Shown: piece by piece, positions 33,153-42,424 of the stretch
Numbering within the stretch: position 1 is the first letter of the stretch
How the letters are laid out: each line of letters opens with the position of its first letter
Assembly (NCBI GenBank): GCA_036554285.1
Contig: DATBNO010000073.1
Location: 1-64,000 of the forward strand
DNA from: JADGGM01 sp025449955
Lineage (GTDB): Bacteria; Gemmatimonadota; Gemmatimonadetes; Gemmatimonadales; Gemmatimonadaceae
Reading direction: 5' to 3'
DNA length: 64,000 nucleotides
Position numbers and translations under genes: made by a program
Notes under the pieces: generated by a model
The model's database searches: none
Seen by the model: only the letters and a program-made list of their open reading frames with translations
What the model was told of the DNA's origin: nothing

Positions 33153-36100
33153 CTAGTGCACTCTCGTCAGGGCAATGCGGACGTCGTCGTCCATCACTTC
33201 GACCGTCTGCACCGCGTCAACTGTTGCCGCGACGTCACCCCCGATGATGACCTCGCTCGCGAGCACTTCGCCGGCCACGTACTCCTGGTATTCCCGTACG
33301 GCGTTTTCGACGTCGCCGTTTCCGGTCACCTGCAGCCGCACCCGGTCGCTCACAACGTACCGCAATTCCTTCCGCATCCGTTGGACGCGGTTCACGACTT
33401 CTCGCGCCATGCCCTCGCGACGCAACTCCTCGCTCACCGCGGGATCGATCGCCGCGAAGTACCCGCCCTCTTCCTGCACGACGAGATCGCCTGTGGCGCG
33501 CCGCACCACCTCGAGATCCTCGTGCGCCAGCACGTGCGACTCGCCTTCCACCGAAATCACCAACGACTCGCCGCGCGTGAATCCTAGCAATGCTTCGCTA
33601 CGCAGCGCCGCGACGGCCTGGGCCGCGAGCGGCGTCTTCTTCCCGAACCGTTTGCCGAGTGCACGGAAATTCGGCTTCGCTTCCAGACGAACCAGTGCGT
33701 CGCCGGTGAGCGCGAACTCGACGCTCTTCACGTTCAGCTCTGAACGCAAGAGCGGCACCAAGGCATCCAATACCCCAGCCCTGTAATTTGGCACCACACA
33801 CAGGAGCCTGGATAGCGGCTGCCTGATCTTTACTCCCGCTTCCTTTCGAGCGGCGCGCGCCAGCGTCGCCAGCCGTCGGATGTGACCCATCGCTTGCTCG
33901 AGCGCGGGATCTCCCTCGGCCAACGAGCAACCACCAAACGGCGCCAAGTGCACGGAGGTTCCAGTGGAACCCGTCTCGCGTCCGGCTGTCGTGAGCTCGC
34001 GGTGCATCCAGTCGGTGACGAACGGAGCGAACGGCGCGAGCAGGCGGCATGTCACTACCAACACCTCGTGCAGCGTGGCGAAAGCGGCGCGATTGTCTGG
34101 CGCGTCCACGTCATAGAATCGTCCTCGGTTCACCCGCACGTACCAGTTCGACACGTCGTCGTCCACGAAATCCATGATCGCGCGGAGCGCCAGCGTCGCA
34201 TCGTACCGCCACATGAGCTCGTCCGCTTGGTGACAAACGGAGGCGAGCCGCGATAGCACCCATCGATCTACCGGCGGACGCTCCGACACCGGCGGATCGT
34301 CGCTGCCGGGCGTCCAGCCGAAGTTCGCGTACTGCGCGAACATGCCGCTGTAGACGTTCTTGAGCGTGAGAAGAAACCGGCCCGCCAGCTCACGGATCCC
34401 TTCGTCGTCGAATCGCCGAGGCAGCCACACCTGGCTCGCGGCGACGAGGTAGATGCGTGTCGCGTCTGCTCCGTGGCGCGTCATGACGTCCCACGGGTTG
34501 ACCACGTTGCCTTTGCTCTTCGACATCTTCGCGCCCGTGGCGTCGAGCACCAGGTCGTTGACGACGACGGCGCGATATGGCGCCGCGAGACCGCTCGTGC
34601 CGCCTTCGCTCACGTTGTTAGGCAGTGCGTCGCCTAACCCGGTGGCGATGGCCAGGAGCGAGTAGAACCATCCGCGCGTCTGGTCGACGCCTTCGGCGAT
34701 GAAGTCGGCCGGGTACTGGCGCTCGATGATGTCGCGGCCGGCGAACGGGTAGTGCCACTGCGCGAACGGCATCGATCCCGAGTCGAACCAGGTGTCGATC
34801 ACTTCGGGGACGCGCCGCATCGTCGCCGATTCCGTGCACTGCTCGCAGCGCAGCTCGTAGCGATCGATGTACGGCTTGTGCGGGTCGAAGTCCGGCGGAA
34901 GCTCCGTGCCTAACCGACGGGCGAGCTCGGCGTACGAGCCGATGACGACGATGTGCGACGCATCGCTCTCGCACACCCACACCGGGAGCGGCGTGCCCCA
35001 ATAGCGGTCGCGCGACAACGCCCAGTCGATGTTGTTCTCGAGCCATTCGCCGAAGCGTCCCTGCCCCACCTCGCTCGGATGCCAATCGACGCGCGCGTTG
35101 CGTGCGAGCATGGCGTCACGGTACGAGGTCGTGCGGACGAACCACGATTCGCGCGCGTAGTAGAGCAGCGGCGTGCCGCAGCGCCAACAATGCGGATACG
35201 CGTGCTCGACCGTCGCCGCCTTCCAGAGCACGCCGCGGCGGCGAAGCTCCTCGATGATCACCGGATCCGCTTTCTTCACGAACATGCCGCCGACGAGCGG
35301 CAGGTCGGCCGGGAACTCGCCGCGCAGATTGACCGGCTGCAGGAACGCCAGGCCGTGGCGTTGGCCGGCTGCGTAGTCGTCGGCGCCGAACGCGGGGGCC
35401 ATGTGCACCACGCCGCTTCCGTCCTCTGCCGAGACGAACTCCTCGGCGACGATCACTTCGTGCTCGCCGGCGGTGTATGGCACCCAATCGAGCGGCCGGC
35501 GGTACCGCTGCCCCGCGAGCTCGCGCCCAACGACGCGCCTCACGACGCGCCACCGATCGGGCCAGTCGTCGCCTAACACAGCGCCCGCGCGGGCCTCGGC
35601 GAGCATGAGGTTCGACTCGCTGCCGTCGCGTCGCTCGAGCTCCAGGTACACGAGCGTGGGATGCACCGCCAACGCCACGTTGGACACGAGCGTCCACGGG
35701 GTGGTGGTCCAGACGAGGATTCTCGTTCCCTTGTCCCCGTTCCCTTTTCCTTTGTCCCCTATGGCGAGCGCCACATACACGCTCGGATCCCGCACGTCCT
35801 CGTATCCCTGCGCCACCTCGTGACTCGAGAGCGCGGTCCCGCAGCGCGGGCAGTACGGCAAGATCTTGTGCCCGCGATAGAGCAAGCCGCGGCCGTGCAG
35901 CGTCGACAGCGCCCACCACACGCTCTCGACGTAGTCGTTGGAGTACGTGACGTACGGATCGCTGTAGTCGAGCCAGTAGCCGATGCGCGCGCTCAGCTTC
36001 TCCCACTCGCTCTTGTACGTCCAGACGCTCTCGCGGCTCAGGCGATTGAACTCCTCGACGCCCAACTCTTCGATCTGCTGCTTGCCGCTGATGCCTAACC

Positions 36101-36419
36101 GCTTCTCGACCTCGATCTCGACGGGGAGTCCGTGCGTGTCCCAGCCCGCCTTGCGCAGCACGTGGTAGCCCTTCATGGCGCGGTAGCGGCAGAAGAGATC
36201 TTTGATCGTGCGCGACAGCACGTGGTGGATGCCCGGCCGTCCGTTGGCGGTGGGCGGGCCCTCGAAGAACACGAACTCGTCCCCGCCGGCGCGCGCACGC
36301 AGCGTTTCGCCTAACAGATTCTCCGCCGTCCACTGCGCGAGCACCTGCTGCTCGAGCGCGTCAGCGGGCAGGTCGGGCGGCAGCAGCCGGTAGGTCGCCG
36401 TCGGCTCGGCGGCGGTCAT
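33153..36419 (-). CDS. ileS: Isoleucyl-tRNA synthetase, eukaryote-like type 2, altered HIGH motif
   Basis: The 1088-aa class Ia synthetase charges tRNA-Ile. It has GPPTANGRPGIHHV near residues 54-67, the CP1 editing domain (WTTTPWTLVSNVAL), KMSKSKGNVV, the anticodon-binding region and a long C-terminal extension typical of IleRS2. The class I HxGH signature reads G63-I-H-H66, with the first and third positions swapped. A low-complexity GDKGKGNGDKG insert lies in the editing-domain region at 35724-35761 and is coded by a repeat-like tract. The ATG at 36419 overlaps the nucleoside phosphorylase stop by 4 nt. Confidence 0.96.
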   Translation of the reverse strand: MTAAEPTATYRLLPPDLPADALEQQVLAQWTAENLLGETLRARAGGDEFVFFEGPPTANGRPGIHHVLSRTIKDLFCRYRAMKGYHVLRKAGWDTHGLPVEIEVEKRLGISGKQQIEELGVEEFNRLSRESVWTYKSEWEKLSARIGYWLDYSDPYVTYSNDYVESVWWALSTLHGRGLLYRGHKILPYCPRCGTALSSHEVAQGYEDVRDPSVYVALAIGDKGKGNGDKGTRILVWTTTPWTLVSNVALAVHPTLVYLELERRDGSESNLMLAEARAGAVLGDDWPDRWRVVRRVVGRELAGQRYRRPLDWVPYTAGEHEVIVAEEFVSAEDGSGVVHMAPAFGADDYAAGQRHGLAFLQPVNLRGEFPADLPLVGGMFVKKADPVIIEELRRRGVLWKAATVEHAYPHCWRCGTPLLYYARESWFVRTTSYRDAMLARNARVDWHPSEVGQGRFGEWLENNIDWALSRDRYWGTPLPVWVCESDASHIVVIGSYAELARRLGTELPPDFDPHKPYIDRYELRCEQCTESATMRRVPEVIDTWFDSGSMPFAQWHYPFAGRDIIERQYPADFIAEGVDQTRGWFYSLLAIATGLGDALPNNVSEGGTSGLAAPYRAVVVNDLVLDATGAKMSKSKGNVVNPWDVMTRHGADATRIYLVAASQVWLPRRFDDEGIRELAGRFLLTLKNVYSGMFAQYANFGWTPGSDDPPVSERPPVDRWVLSRLASVCHQADELMWRYDATLALRAIMDFVDDDVSNWYVRVNRGRFYDVDAPDNRAAFATLHEVLVVTCRLLAPFAPFVTDWMHRELTTAGRETGSTGTSVHLAPFGGCSLAEGDPALEQAMGHIRRLATLARAARKEAGVKIRQPLSRLLCVVPNYRAGVLDALVPLLRSELNVKSVEFALTGDALVRLEAKPNFRALGKRFGKKTPLAAQAVAALRSEALLGFTRGESLVISVEGESHVLAHEDLEVVRRATGDLVVQEEGGYFAAIDPAVSEELRREGMAREVVNRVQRMRKELRYVVSDRVRLQVTGNGDVENAVREYQEYVAGEVLASEVIIGGDVAATVDAVQTVEVMDDDVRIALTRVH
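35724..35761 (-). repeat. Repeat-derived insert inside ileS
   Basis: The G/A-rich (minus strand) tract codes for GDKGKGNGDKG in frame. Its 18 bases at 35733-35750 are identical, in reverse complement, to 58271-58288 within an intergenic palindromic element. Base composition differs strongly from flanking ileS sequence. It falls in a variable linker before the LVWTTTPWT motif, so the protein should tolerate it. Confidence 0.6.
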
Positions 36420-37294
36420 AACCGCGCCACCACGTCGCGCACGACCGCCGTGAGGCGTGGCTCCGCTTTGGCGGCGACGGCGATGATCTGCTCGACCGTC
36501 GCCGGCTCGAGCGCGTCGGGCAGGCATCGGTCGGTGATGATCGACAGGCCCAACACGCGCATCCCCGCGTGCACGGCCACGATCACTTCCGGCACCGTCG
36601 ACATGCCCACCACGTCGGCGCCGATCGCGCGCAGGAAGCGATACTCGGCGGGCGTCTCGAGATTCGGGCCCGTCACCGCCACGTACACGCCTTCGCGCAG
36701 CACGATGCCGCGGGCCGCCGCTGCCTGCCGCGCGATGGCGCGCAGGTCGCGATCGTAGGCGCACGACATGTCGGGGAACCGCGGACCCAGCGTGTCGTCG
36801 TTAGGCCCGATGAGCGGATTGTCGCCCAACAGATTGATGTGATCGGCGATGAGCATGAGATCGCCCGCGTCCCACAACGGATGCATCCCGCCGCACGCGT
36901 TGGACACGATGAGCGTTCGCGCGCCTAACTGGTGCATCACGCGCACCGGAAACGACACCTGCTGCGCCGTGTAGCCCTCGTACAGGTGGAACCGTCCCTG
37001 CATCGCGACGGCCGGCCGGCCGCCGAGCGTACCGCAGAGCAGCCGGCCGGCGTGCGATTCCACCGTCGAGAGCGGAAAGCCGGGTATGTCTTCGTATGGA
37101 ATCGCCACCTGCACGTCCATCTCGTCGGCGAGCGCACCCAAGCCCGTGCCAAGGATGATGGCGACGTCCGGCGCGCCATCGTAGCGATCGCGCACGGCGG
37201 CCGCGGCCACGCTCGCCTGCGCGCGCGTGTGGGCGTGTCGAGCTGGGACCTGCGCCGGCGCCAGACGAGGATCGTCGAGTCGCACTCCCATCAT
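36416..37294 (-). CDS. Purine nucleoside phosphorylase (trimeric PNP family)
   Basis: Cleaves purine nucleosides with phosphate to base and ribose-1-phosphate. The 292-aa protein shows ILGTGLG, the GRFHLYEGY block, NACGG and GMSTVPEVIVA, all diagnostic of the PNP/MTAP family; the last favours PNP over MTAP. The N-terminus (ATGATG at 37294 or 37291) overlaps the stop of the DivIVA-like gene; AAGGA lies just upstream. It ends in an ATGA overlap with ileS. Confidence 0.92.
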   Translation of the reverse strand: MMGVRLDDPRLAPAQVPARHAHTRAQASVAAAAVRDRYDGAPDVAIILGTGLGALADEMDVQVAIPYEDIPGFPLSTVESHAGRLLCGTLGGRPAVAMQGRFHLYEGYTAQQVSFPVRVMHQLGARTLIVSNACGGMHPLWDAGDLMLIADHINLLGDNPLIGPNDDTLGPRFPDMSCAYDRDLRAIARQAAAARGIVLREGVYVAVTGPNLETPAEYRFLRAIGADVVGMSTVPEVIVAVHAGMRVLGLSIITDRCLPDALEPATVEQIIAVAAKAEPRLTAVVRDVVARL

Positions 37295-37860
37295 TCCTTG
37301 ACGAGCGACTCCAGCCACGCCGGGGTCTTCACGTGGGCGCGTGGCTCGACCGCATCCGACTCGCCGCTGCTCCGTCCAGGCGTCGCCGGCGGCTTGGGGC
37401 TCTCGGTCGCGTTCAACTCGGCCAGATGGCGCTCCACCAGCGCGCGCAACTGGCTCACGTACGTTAGGCGGGCTTTCTCGAGCGCCGTGAGCTCGCCCTG
37501 CAGCCGGCGGATCTCGACCTTGGCGGCTTCGACCTGGCGCTCACCCTCGGCGCGCGCCTCGCGTAGGATCAACTGCGCTTCGCGCTCCGCCTGCTCGCGC
37601 ATCTCCGCGCGCAGCTGCTGCGCCGACACCAATGCGTCGTTCAGCGCCTTGTCGCGCTCACGGAACGCCCGCAGCTGCTCGTGAAATCCGCGCGCTTTCG
37701 CCTCGAGGTCCTGGTTGAGGCGCGTGAGCCGCTCGAGCTCGTCGGCCACCTGGGCCCGGAAATCCTCGATCTTCTTTTCGTCGTACCCGCGAAACGCCTT
37801 GGCGCCGAAATCCCAGCGGCGCACGTCGAGCGGTGAGAGATGAAAGGCTTCATCAGTCAT
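37291..37860 (-). CDS. DivIVA-domain coiled-coil protein
   Basis: The 189-aa protein has a DivIVA-type N-terminal membrane-binding motif (SPLDVRRWDFGAKAFRGYDEK in parts, with LSPLDVR and FRGY) followed by a long coiled coil (about residues 35-150) and a disordered Pro/Ser-rich tail with a short C-terminal helix. DivIVA proteins recognise negative membrane curvature and mark poles or septa. Position downstream of yggS matches the yggS-divIVA order seen in many bacteria. A polar role alongside the MglA system is possible but inferred. Confidence 0.85.
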   Translation of the reverse strand: MTDEAFHLSPLDVRRWDFGAKAFRGYDEKKIEDFRAQVADELERLTRLNQDLEAKARGFHEQLRAFRERDKALNDALVSAQQLRAEMREQAEREAQLILREARAEGERQVEAAKVEIRRLQGELTALEKARLTYVSQLRALVERHLAELNATESPKPPATPGRSSGESDAVEPRAHVKTPAWLESLVKE

Positions 37861-38546
37861 TGGTCTCTCGCTCCAAACAGGATGGTGCCGAGTCGTACCA
37901 TCGTGGCTCCTTCCTCCACCGCCACCTCGTAGTCGTTGGACATCCCCATCGACAACTCGGTCACGAGCGGACCGCACGACCGTTGCAGAATCGCGCGCGC
38001 CTCCCGTGCTCCACCAAACACGCGCCGGAGCTCGCCTTCTGGCGCTTCGAGCGGCGCCATGGTCATGACACCGCGTACTCTCATACCCGTGAATCCGGCG
38101 ATTCGCTCCGACTGCGCAGGCAACTCCGCGAGCGTAAACCCGCCCTTCGACTCCTCGCCCGACGCGTTCACCTGAATCAACACATCCGCCGGCATGCTAC
38201 GCGTCACGCCGTGCTCGTGGACCGCTTGCGCCAGCCGCTCACTGTCGATGGAGTGCACGAGCGCGAATCGCTCGATCGTTCCCTTCACCTTGTTGCGCTG
38301 CAGATGGCCGATCAGATGCCAGCGCACCGGCGCGGACGTCTCGTCCATCTTGCGCAACGCTTCCTGGACACGATTCTCGCCCACGTCACCCACGCCGGCG
38401 CGCCACGCGGCCTCGACCGCCTCGGCGCCGTGCGTCTTGGTGACCGCGATGATCGTGACGTTCTGGTTATGCCCGCCCCGCGCTACTGCCGCGCCGATCC
38501 GCTGCCGGACTTCGGACACCCGATCGGCGATGTCCAGAAAGTGCAT
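37857..38546 (-). CDS. yggS: YggS/PROSC-type PLP homeostasis protein
   Basis: The 229-aa single-barrel pyridoxal-phosphate protein controls PLP and amino-acid homeostasis and has no known catalytic activity. PLP-binding Lys37 lies in IIAVTKTH; the family motifs GENRVQEAL, WHLIGHLQRNK and ELSMGMSNDYEVAVEEG (in pieces) are present. ATGA overlap with the DivIVA-like gene. A 52-nt gap separates it from cdaA upstream. Confidence 0.94.
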   Translation of the reverse strand: MHFLDIADRVSEVRQRIGAAVARGGHNQNVTIIAVTKTHGAEAVEAAWRAGVGDVGENRVQEALRKMDETSAPVRWHLIGHLQRNKVKGTIERFALVHSIDSERLAQAVHEHGVTRSMPADVLIQVNASGEESKGGFTLAELPAQSERIAGFTGMRVRGVMTMAPLEAPEGELRRVFGGAREARAILQRSCGPLVTELSMGMSNDYEVAVEEGATMVRLGTILFGARDQ

Positions 38547-38598
38547 AAGCTCTGAATTTATCGCCGCTTACGCCGCGATGCAAATTGGTCGCGTGCGT

Positions 38599-39399
38599 TT
38601 AGGCCCGCATCTGAAGGACGGGCTGCTCGGCGGTGGTCCGCAGCGGGCGGCCCGAGATGAGGTCGCGGACCTGCGGCGCGGTGAGTCCACGCAGCAAGCG
38701 GCCGTTCTGGGCCACCGAGATGGTCGCGCTCTCCTCCGACACGACGACCACGAGCGCGTCCGTCTCTTCGCTCAGGCCCAACGCCGCGCGGTGGCGCGTG
38801 CCTAACGTGCGGTCGCTCATCTGCGCCTGCGTGAGCGGCAAGATACACCCGGCGCCGATGATCGTATCGCCGCGGATGATCACCGCGCCGTCATGGAGCG
38901 GCGAATATGGCGTGAAGATGGTGGCCAACAAGTCGGCCGACACCTTGGCCTGCATCTCCGTGCCCGACGCGACGTAGTCGCCTAACGCAATCTCCCGCTC
39001 GAGCGCGATGATGCATCCGATGCTCGACCGGCTGAGCCGCTCCACCGCGTCGGCGATTTCCTCGGCTACCTCGCTCACGTCCATGCGCTTGAAGAACCGC
39101 GTCACCCGCGACTGTCCGAGGCGCGCCAGCGCGGCGCGCAACTCGGGCTGGAAGATCACGAGCGCCGCGAACGCGCCGTACGTGAACAGCACGCCTAACA
39201 GATAGGTGATCATCGTGAACTTGAAGATCCACGCCAGCGCGTACGTCAGCACGAGCACCACGATGCCTATCAGCATCTGCACGGCGCGCGTGCCGTGCAG
39301 CAGCAACAGCAATCGGTACATGCCGTACGCCACGACCGCGATCTCGATCGCGTCGCGCCAACCGAAGGACAGGAATCGAAACTGGTCGAGGATGTTCAC
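38599..39399 (-). CDS. cdaA: CdaA (DacA), membrane diadenylate cyclase
   Basis: Makes the second messenger c-di-AMP from two ATP. The 266-aa protein has three N-terminal membrane helices (about residues 17-83), a coiled linker and a DAC domain with the DGA motif (170-172, SPLHDGAVII) and RHR (202-204, GTRHRAALG), both catalytic. GTG start overlaps the folP stop by 4 nt. The folP-cdaA pairing after ftsH is frequent in this part of bacterial diversity. Confidence 0.95.
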   Translation of the reverse strand: MNILDQFRFLSFGWRDAIEIAVVAYGMYRLLLLLHGTRAVQMLIGIVVLVLTYALAWIFKFTMITYLLGVLFTYGAFAALVIFQPELRAALARLGQSRVTRFFKRMDVSEVAEEIADAVERLSRSSIGCIIALEREIALGDYVASGTEMQAKVSADLLATIFTPYSPLHDGAVIIRGDTIIGAGCILPLTQAQMSDRTLGTRHRAALGLSEETDALVVVVSEESATISVAQNGRLLRGLTAPQVRDLISGRPLRTTAEQPVLQMRA

Positions 39400-40259
39400 G
39401 CCGTGTCTCTACTCTGCAGGATGCTCCACGCCACATCCAGCGCCCGGCGGGCGGCGCGGACATCGTGTACCCGAAAGATGCGCGCGCCAAGCGCGAGCGC
39501 CATGACGTTCGCCGCAATCGTGCCGTCCACCCGGTCGGCCGGTGTGGCGACGCCGCTCAACTCGCCAATCACCCGCTTGCGCGACACGCCGATCGCCACC
39601 GGATATCCGACCGCCGCCAGGCGATCGACGGCGCCAATCACCGCCACCGAGTGCTCCGTCCGCTTGGCAAAGCCGACACCCGGATCGAGCACGATCCTCT
39701 CGTGCTCGACGCCGGCCGACTCCGCAGCGCTCGCCGCGGCCACCAGCTCGGACATCACTTCGCCCATCACATCTGGGCCATAGCTCGCGAACCGAAACGT
39801 CCCCATTTCGCTCACGCCACCGCGCGAATGCATGAGGATAACACCGGCGCCCGCCGCCGCGCACACTGCGCCCATCGCCGGATCCAGCCGGAACGCCGAC
39901 ACATCGTTGATGATATCGACACCGCTGGCCAGCACGCTGCGAGCAACATCACTTTTCACGGTATCGACCGAAATCGGCAGCGTCGGTAACCGGTCTCGGA
40001 GCCCCTGCACCACCGGCAGCACGCGCCGCAGCTCTTCGGCTGCATCCACGGGCGTCGCACCCTGCGGCCGCGTCGACTCGCCACCAATGTCGAGAACGTC
40101 CGCGCCCTCCTCGACCAGCCTCACACCCTGCTCGACGGCCTCATCGCGCGAGAGAAAAAGTCCCCCGTCGCTGAAGCTGTCGGGCGTGACGTTGATGATA
40201 CCGAGGATGATGGGCCGGTCGAGGGAGAGTGCGGTGGTGCGGACGGCCCAGACAGACAT
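39396..40259 (-). CDS. folP: Dihydropteroate synthase
   Basis: Condenses p-aminobenzoate with dihydropterin pyrophosphate in folate synthesis and is the target of sulfonamides. The 287-aa TIM barrel shows GIINVTPDSFSDGG, DIGGESTRPQ, INDVSAF, LDPGVGFAKR and GVSRKRVIG. ATG at 40259 is chosen as the first Met in frame with family-like sequence; the reading frame extends upstream only through a palindromic repeat. That 186-bp element separates it from ftsH, so it may be expressed separately from it. Confidence 0.95.
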   Translation of the reverse strand: MSVWAVRTTALSLDRPIILGIINVTPDSFSDGGLFLSRDEAVEQGVRLVEEGADVLDIGGESTRPQGATPVDAAEELRRVLPVVQGLRDRLPTLPISVDTVKSDVARSVLASGVDIINDVSAFRLDPAMGAVCAAAGAGVILMHSRGGVSEMGTFRFASYGPDVMGEVMSELVAAASAAESAGVEHERIVLDPGVGFAKRTEHSVAVIGAVDRLAAVGYPVAIGVSRKRVIGELSGVATPADRVDGTIAANVMALALGARIFRVHDVRAARRALDVAWSILQSRDTA

Positions 40260-40266
40260 GGATTGC

Positions 40267-40452
40267 AGGGAAGCGGCGGCTCTGCCGCCTTGGGGAAGCG
40301 CTGACGCGTCGGGAGTCGGCGGCTTTCGCCGCCTCCGGGAAATGGGCGACTGCACAGATTGACTCGGCGGCAGCCCCGTTCCCTGAGGCGGCAAAGCCGC
40401 CGACTCCCGAAGCGAAGCGCTTCCGTGAGGCGGCGCCAGCCGCCGCTTCCCT
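40267..40452. repeat. Long imperfect palindrome between ftsH and folP
   Basis: Exact inverted arms are 40267-40281/40438-40452 (15 bp) and 40310-40326/40393-40409 (17 bp), with a further 9-bp pair at 40294-40302/40416-40424. The sequence also contains local hairpins of the type GGCGGC-loop-GCCGCC. The outer arm ends one base before the ftsH stop codon. It could form a large RNA hairpin after ftsH (termination or stabilisation) and looks like a mobile REP or MITE-like repeat. Confidence 0.75.
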
Positions 40453-40453
40453 C

Positions 40454-42424
40454 TTACGCTGGTGCCGGTTCCGGCCCGCCTAACAGCGGCGGCTTCACGG
40501 GCTTGCCCTGTGGAATCGCGACCGGCGTCGCGGGCGCGGGCGGCGGCGAAATCTTCCGCGGCGGCAGCTTGTCGCCGCGCACGAGAATCTCGATATCTTC
40601 CGCCGCCAGCGTCTCGCGCTCGAGGAGCGCGGCGGCGATGGCGTGCAGCAAGTCCGCGTTGTCGTGCAGCGTCTGCCGCGCGCGGTTGTACGAGTCCGTT
40701 AGGAGACGGGCGACTTCGGCGTCCACCAGCTGCGCGGTCTTCTCGGACACCTCGCGACGATGCGACAGCTCGCGGCCGAGGAAGACTTCCTGCTCGTTGT
40801 CGCCCACGAGCATCGGCCCGATCGCATCGGACAGGCCCCATTGCGACACGTACCGGCGGGCGAGCGACGTCGCCTTTTGAATGTCGTTCGCCGCGCCCGT
40901 GGTCACCTTGTCGTGTCCGAAAATCATCTCTTCGGCCACGCGGCCGCCGTACGTCATCACCAGCATCGCTTCCAGCTGCTGACGCGTGATCGAATAGCGG
41001 TCTTCGGTGGGGAGCGTGAACGCCAAGCCTAACGCACGGCCGCGCGGCACGATGGTCACCTTGTGCAGCGGGTCGCAGCCGGGCGTCTTGATCGCGCACA
41101 CCGCGTGTCCGGCTTCGTGATAGGCCGTATTGCGCTTCTCATCTTCCTTCATCACCATCGACTTGCGCTCGGCGCCCAACATGACCTTGTCTTTCGCCTC
41201 TTCCATGTCGGACAGGTAGACGCGATCGTGGTTGCGGCGCGCCGCGAGCAGCGCGGCTTCGTTCACCAGGTTGGCCAGATCGGCGCCCGACATGCCCGGG
41301 GTGCCGCGTGCAATCGTGCTCACGTCGAGATCCTCGGATACCGGCACGCGCCGCAAGTGCACGCGCAGGATCTCTTCGCGGCCGCGCAGGTCGGGCAGAT
41401 CCACCACCACCTGGCGGTCGAAACGTCCCGGACGGAGCAGCGCCGGATCGAGCACGTCGGGCCGGTTGGTGGCCGCGATGAGGATCACGCCATCATTGGA
41501 CTCGAAGCCGTCCATCTCGACGAGCAGCTGATTGAGCGTCTGCTCCCGTTCGTCGTGGCCGCCGCCTAACCCGGCACCGCGGTGCCGCCCCACGGCGTCG
41601 ATTTCGTCGATGAAGATGATGCACGGCGCGTGCGCCTTGCCCTGCTCGAACAGGTCGCGCACCCGACTCGCGCCGACGCCCACGAACATCTCCACGAAGT
41701 CGGACCCCGACATCGAGAAGAACGGACGCCCGGCCTCGCCGGCAACGGCGCGCGCCAACAGCGTTTTCCCGGTGCCCGGCGGGCCGACGAGCAACACGCC
41801 CTTGGGAAGGCGCCCGCCTAACCGTGTGAACTTCTGCGGGTCCTTGAGGAACTCGATGATCTCCTGCAGCTCTTCCTTGGCCTCGTCGGCGCCGGCGACG
41901 TCGGCAAACGTCACCTTGGGCGTGTCGCCCGTGAGCAGCTTCGCCTTGCTCTTGCCAAAGCTGAACGCCTTCGCGCCCCCGGCTTGCATCTGCCGGAAGA
42001 GGAAGATCCAGATGCCGATAATGAGAATCCACGGCAGGAACGTCATCACGTAGCCGCCTAACGACGGCTTCGCGTCCTGCGCCGAGATGATCACGTTCTT
42101 TTCGCGGAGACGCTCGACTTCCTTCGAGTCGTTGGCCACCGGCAACCGCACGGTGAACTTGCTCGCGTCGTGGTTGCCCACGCGAATGCGCGAGCGGAAG
42201 TCGCCATCGATCGTCTTGCCGTCCTCGATGGTGACCCGCTGAATATTTCCCTGATCCAGTTGCTGGCCGTACGTCGTGTAGTCGATTTCAGCCGGCGAGT
42301 CCGTACTCGCCCCCGACAGCCGAATGACCGCGATCGGCAGCAAGATGAGCAGCAACCAGAACGAGAGCGTCTTGGAGATACGCCCCCAGTTCAGGTCTCG
42401 TTTTGGCGGCAGTTTATCAGCCAT
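40454..42424 (-). CDS. ftsH: FtsH, membrane AAA+ zinc protease
   Basis: ATP-dependent quality-control protease of the inner membrane. The 656-aa protein has two N-terminal membrane helices (about 18-36 and 126-144) flanking a periplasmic domain, Walker A GPPGTGKT (214-221), Walker B IIFIDEIDAVG, the SRH GRFDRQVVV, and the protease motif HEAGH (436-440). The C-terminal tail is Pro-rich. Its ATG shares one base with the hpt stop (TAATG). Confidence 0.96.
   Translation of the reverse strand: MADKLPPKRDLNWGRISKTLSFWLLLILLPIAVIRLSGASTDSPAEIDYTTYGQQLDQGNIQRVTIEDGKTIDGDFRSRIRVGNHDASKFTVRLPVANDSKEVERLREKNVIISAQDAKPSLGGYVMTFLPWILIIGIWIFLFRQMQAGGAKAFSFGKSKAKLLTGDTPKVTFADVAGADEAKEELQEIIEFLKDPQKFTRLGGRLPKGVLLVGPPGTGKTLLARAVAGEAGRPFFSMSGSDFVEMFVGVGASRVRDLFEQGKAHAPCIIFIDEIDAVGRHRGAGLGGGHDEREQTLNQLLVEMDGFESNDGVILIAATNRPDVLDPALLRPGRFDRQVVVDLPDLRGREEILRVHLRRVPVSEDLDVSTIARGTPGMSGADLANLVNEAALLAARRNHDRVYLSDMEEAKDKVMLGAERKSMVMKEDEKRNTAYHEAGHAVCAIKTPGCDPLHKVTIVPRGRALGLAFTLPTEDRYSITRQQLEAMLVMTYGGRVAEEMIFGHDKVTTGAANDIQKATSLARRYVSQWGLSDAIGPMLVGDNEQEVFLGRELSHRREVSEKTAQLVDAEVARLLTDSYNRARQTLHDNADLLHAIAAALLERETLAAEDIEILVRGDKLPPRKISPPPAPATPVAIPQGKPVKPPLLGGPEPAPA

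Noticed and set aside
40264..40456. CRISPR or direct-repeat array between folP and ftsH
   Set aside because: The repeated GGCGGC and GGGAA units are inverted, not evenly spaced direct repeats, and there are no spacers or cas genes.
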